From Todiramphus chloris collaris (Eukaryota; Chordata; Aves; Coraciiformes; Alcedinidae), in NCBI GenBank assembly GCA_025345505.1, contig JANVCC010000112.1:560284-624283 (forward strand): 64,000 nucleotides of DNA. The letters run 5' to 3'. The notes below the pieces were generated by a model. It made no database searches. It saw only the letters and a program-made list of their open reading frames with translations, and was not told the origin of the DNA. Made by a program: the position numbers and the translations under genes. The stretch's first letter is position 1. Each line of letters begins with the position of its first letter. This document shows, one piece after another, positions 60,204 through 64,000 of the stretch.

Positions 60204-63200
60204 ATATATTGGTATTGGGTCATGTAATACCCTCCTGAATATTGTGGCTTTTTGAAATTGAGCTCTTGCATAAAAGAGAGGGACATCAAGAGCATACAGC
60301 TGCTGAAACCAACTGTCGGAGCAGCACACTGATGAGTAGAGCCTCCTGCTCAGGTCTCCCTTGCTCAGGTACACAGCGCGAAATTCTATTCTCCAGACAA
60401 TTCCTTTCACATTGAACGAGGTCAGAAAGCTAATGAATTGTTGTTGAAGGGGTTTTGTGTTTTTAAAAATACTCTCCAGGGAAAGGTCGTGCCTTCCTAC
60501 AGGGCGCCCGGAGTTAACGTTATCTGCGTCGCGCTGCTGATGGACAAGGTGGTGAGATTTGTCAAAGAGCACATCAAGACCTCGAGCAGCACTTGCTGAA
60601 TTTGGGATTCACCACTGGATCAGGCCTGGAGAAGCAGGTGGTAGAAGTGACAATGGATTTCTCACCCACACTGACATCTTGTGCTATAAACAAGCCCTGT
60701 TTTTTTTTTTTTCTCCAAATGTAAAGGAAGGTGCAAGACTGTTGTAGTGGAAAACATGTGAAAAACACCTTTTTTTTTTTTTTTGCAGGATCTGGGGGGA
60801 AATGCTTAATTGCTTCTGTTTACTCTTGGAATGAGGCCAGTGAAATTGGGTGCACAAACCGTGTGTGGGTGGTGGTGGCTTGCTGAAAGCTTCAAGTCCT
60901 GCCTTGTAGGCCTGGGTTAGAGTGGCTGTCACGTCTTTCAGCGTATCTGGGATGTCACGGGGATTGTCGCGTTGTTCTTGACGGTTTGCAGCAGACAAGT
61001 GCTGCCTGTGAATACTGTGGGCTGGACAGGTTGCTCTGCCACTTCCCAGTGCTGGTGGAGTGGTGGATGGCTTTGGGTTGCCTGAGGGAGGGAAGGGATG
61101 GAGAAAGCTGGATCACCAGCTGATGATTTGTGTCAGCTTGCTAGAGCAGCTTTTCTGCTACTGTAGCCAGAAAAGAGATGCGCTTTATTACTGCTGGTGA
61201 GCAAACACCTTCTAAAAGGAGATGTTCTTGGTCTGCGTGCTTCTAGTTGTGGTTGGCTCGTTGGTCCTGAGCTCCCTGGAAGTGCATTTCAGCCACTGCT
61301 ACCCATATGCTCGCTTGGCTTGTGCGGCTGTTTCATAAAGCTTTTGGAAGGGCTTGATGGGCAGTCATCCAAGAGGAGCCATATCTTCCTTTGCAGATAA
61401 TGCTGGCTCTGTTAACAGCAGAAAATAATCAAATATTTAAGGAGGGTTGGATAAGGGCCTTACAAAGAACAATTAATTTGATGCACTGAAGGTTTGCAGA
61501 TCAATTTTCAGCCTTGGGCAGCCCTACCTGACAAGGCTAGATGATATTGTCACAAAAAGGCCTGGGCTAGCATGTCTGTGAAACTAGCAAGAAAGGTGTT
61601 TGTAGCCCATCCTCTCCTCAGTTATTTTTTCCTCCAGACTCAAAAAATGCAAGTAAACCTGTTCACACAATTGTCAAAGTATTTGCCTTTTATTTTCTCT
61701 ATGCTTCTTCCCTACAAGTTCCTCTACCCTGTCCAAGGGGACAAAGTCCTCATTTTGCATTGCTTTCATTCTTGATAAAGAAAAATTCTCTTCTATTCTG
61801 TGTGTGCTCTGCTTTTCTGCAAGAGACTGGATTTGGGCAGTTTGTATCTGAACCGAGGAGTTGCTCTCTTGGTGGTCACTTTATCTGCTATTGCAGAGAC
61901 CTCCAGAATGTAGCTAGAACACAGTGGAGTGCAGTGATTTATTTCTTGACTTTAAGATCTTACATTTATGTATTAGTTGATGAAGTTATTTGCAGCTCAG
62001 CTGTTTCCGTATGGTTGCCTTCTGTTTGTTCCTTAATAGTATGCTGGGAAGGAAGATACAATGTCTTCTGCTCCTTCAAATCTGTATTCCACTGCTGCCT
62101 CATCTGTTTAATACATTTCCTTTACAGATCCAGACTTATATTTTAGCTTAATGCCAGCAAGAGCTCTGGAAGGATTTATTCTTCTGGACCCTAATGTAAA
62201 ATGAGTAATGCTAGAACTGGCTCCCTTGGTAGCAGCAACACATTTTACTACTGATTGTCAGAAACAATAAAAAAAAGAGAATATGTTGGTAGTTTCTGTG
62301 CTATTTGCTTCCTGGGACTTTTGTCCTGAATTAACCTCCGCAAATAAATTGCATGAGTAACTTTGGAGAAGTTCTCGGTGTGTGTGTAGGGGAGAAACAG
62401 GAGCAAAAAAAAAAAAAACCAAACAAGAAATCAGTTGCTGCTACATTTTTTTTGTAATAAACATCAAAGAAATGAGAAAGTCATCCCAAGACTGTATGTG
62501 ACCCACTAGTGCCAGGCATCCCACTGTATTCTTCAAAGGACAGAAGTCATCTGCTGCCAGCACGTTCACGGCGTACGTGTAACACCTTGTGCTACGACTC
62601 TGCCTTTAGTCTGACACAGTCTGGGTGTGTGCTGCAAGTAAACCTTGATACAAAGCCTCTTCAAGTCCATATCTCTCTTGCAACAGTGCTGGTGGTTAAG
62701 GTTTGGGAAGCAGAACAGCCCTGACTGTAGTCACTTCAAGGGGTTTGGGACAAAACTGTCCCATTACAAGTTTTTCTCTTGGCCCTGTTTGTGAACTTGC
62801 TCTTCAACAGCCTCCCTGTGCTGCAAAGGACACAACAAGGATTTTACATTTGTTTTATGTTCGTCGGACTAAACTTCCAGAGGCTTAAAATCTAATATTC
62901 CACCTGTCCTTTCTACCGTTCACTTGAGAAGGACGAAAGGCAATTAAAATCACTAGCAGTGTCAGGAACATGACAAGAGCTGACATTTTTAGGTTGTGGA
63001 GCGGTCCTTGCGATGGATGGTTCTGCAGTAATTGTCACATCTCATCTTTGTCTCCTCCAATGAAGCTCTGCTTTTTTGAAAATGCTGTTGGGCTTTCCAA
63101 ATAGCAGTATTTTAGAAACAACTACCTTTTTTTTATTTTTTTCTTATTTTCATCTGGACAGAGGTGCTCACTGTAGCCTCGTGAGAATAGTCAGCCACTT

Positions 63201-64000
63201 GTGCAATGTAGGAAGACAAAGGAGCATGTGTTTCAGCCCAGAGTCACTGGTAACGGTGATCGTGTGTTTAAATAGTCACAGCTCAAAAGCCAAGTGGCAC
63301 ATTTTCAGTTTGCTGTGACTGGAAAGCAAGCTTTGCATCGTGATGCATCCAAGGCAGCAGCCACAGTGTTGAGAAGTTGGCTGTGATGAGATACACAGGA
63401 TGAAAATTCTCCTTTTTTATTTTTTCACTACTATTTGGTCATTTTACACTGGTAGAATCTCCATGTTTTTCACACGGGCATGGCTGGATAAGTGAGTATA
63501 AAATGTGGGCTGTCTTTTGCCCCACAGCTTATGATCTAAATAAGTAGTTCGCACCCCAAGGAGCTTTGGGTTGAAGTGTACATCTTAAAAACTGCCCAGG
63601 GAACTACGATGTAGAGATACCTGGGCAAGTTGGGTACCAAAATCAGCTCATTCATAGATGGGAGTTCATGGTGTAGAGTAAATATTAAGTGTGTTATAAA
63701 TGAAATCACTTGGGCTCCTTCCCCTCCCCACAGCTCATGTTGGTTCCTGGCCTACCACTTTAAAATGTATTTGTGGAGAACTTCAGTGAGGAGTTGAAAT
63801 AGTTTGCAGCTGTGAGTGTCAGCTCTAAAAAGGAGAAATAAACACCGACTTTGGACACCTGCAAGTTTAGGACTTGGCTCCAAGTTCTGCGCTGCTTCCT
63901 CATCTCTCGTTGGGGTATATATAACTGTGCTTATGAACTGTAAGAGATATGTTTAAAGTACGGTTTAGGTGAAGTGTGACTCTCCATTTGGTAAATAACA
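60204..64000. other. Intergenic sequence to the right edge, no gene recognised
   Basis: Unique sequence with T runs at 60702-60713 and 60771-60784 and an A run at 62406-62418. A 129-codon minus frame spans 60183-60572, partly in the CR1 tail, with a small CpG cluster at 60500-60540. It has no domain I recognise. No exon of a neighbouring gene is recognised before the window ends. Confidence 0.5.

Noticed and set aside
61760-62146. 128-codon plus frame rich in hydrophobic residues
   Set aside because: Cys/Leu/Phe richness follows from T-rich DNA; there is no family motif.
1-64000. CRISPR arrays, operons, toxin or phage-type systems
   Set aside because: Sequence is clearly vertebrate; no regularly spaced repeats with unique spacers and no prokaryotic gene organisation were seen.

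Overview
The window looks like vertebrate nuclear DNA, almost certainly from a bird. At the left edge the minus strand carries the start of the alpha-1A adrenergic receptor gene (ADRA1A). The rest is AT-rich, gene-poor sequence with many 5'-truncated CR1 LINE copies. Their 3' ends carry ATTCTATG-type tails and their reverse complements begin with 'catagaatcacagaat', both typical of avian genomes. One degenerate ERV LTR-like block, several simple repeats and a 100-N assembly gap are also present. The species cannot be fixed from the sequence alone.

Layout. 1-354 (minus): first 118 codons of ADRA1A, running off the left edge. 355 to about 2.3 kb: its 5' leader and flank, with three short upstream ORFs next to the start codon. 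3.1-3.4 kb: a long T/C tract, then a TA repeat. 3.4-24.5 kb: intergenic sequence with four clear CR1 copies, all on the plus strand. 24.5-30.6 kb: no recognisable interspersed repeat. 30.6-60.2 kb: seven CR1 pieces, all on the minus strand, plus the LTR-like block (37.8-38.2 kb), a CpG-dense block (41.08-41.47 kb) and a GAAAA microsatellite holding the gap (48.6-48.9 kb). 60.2-64 kb: no gene recognised. Several weak matches to ancient MIR-type SINEs are scattered through the window.

Genes. Only ADRA1A is recognisable. No other open frame (longest 199 codons) resembles a known protein, and they look like chance or CR1-derived frames. The window is best read as the upstream intergenic region of ADRA1A. 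It may contain distal regulatory elements, but this cannot be tested from one sequence. I saw no tRNA, rRNA, CRISPR array or prokaryotic-type system, and no convincing new biological system. The most interesting items are the ADRA1A upstream ORFs, the orphan CpG-dense block, the strand switch of the CR1 copies and a near-identical CR1 pair lacking independent ends.
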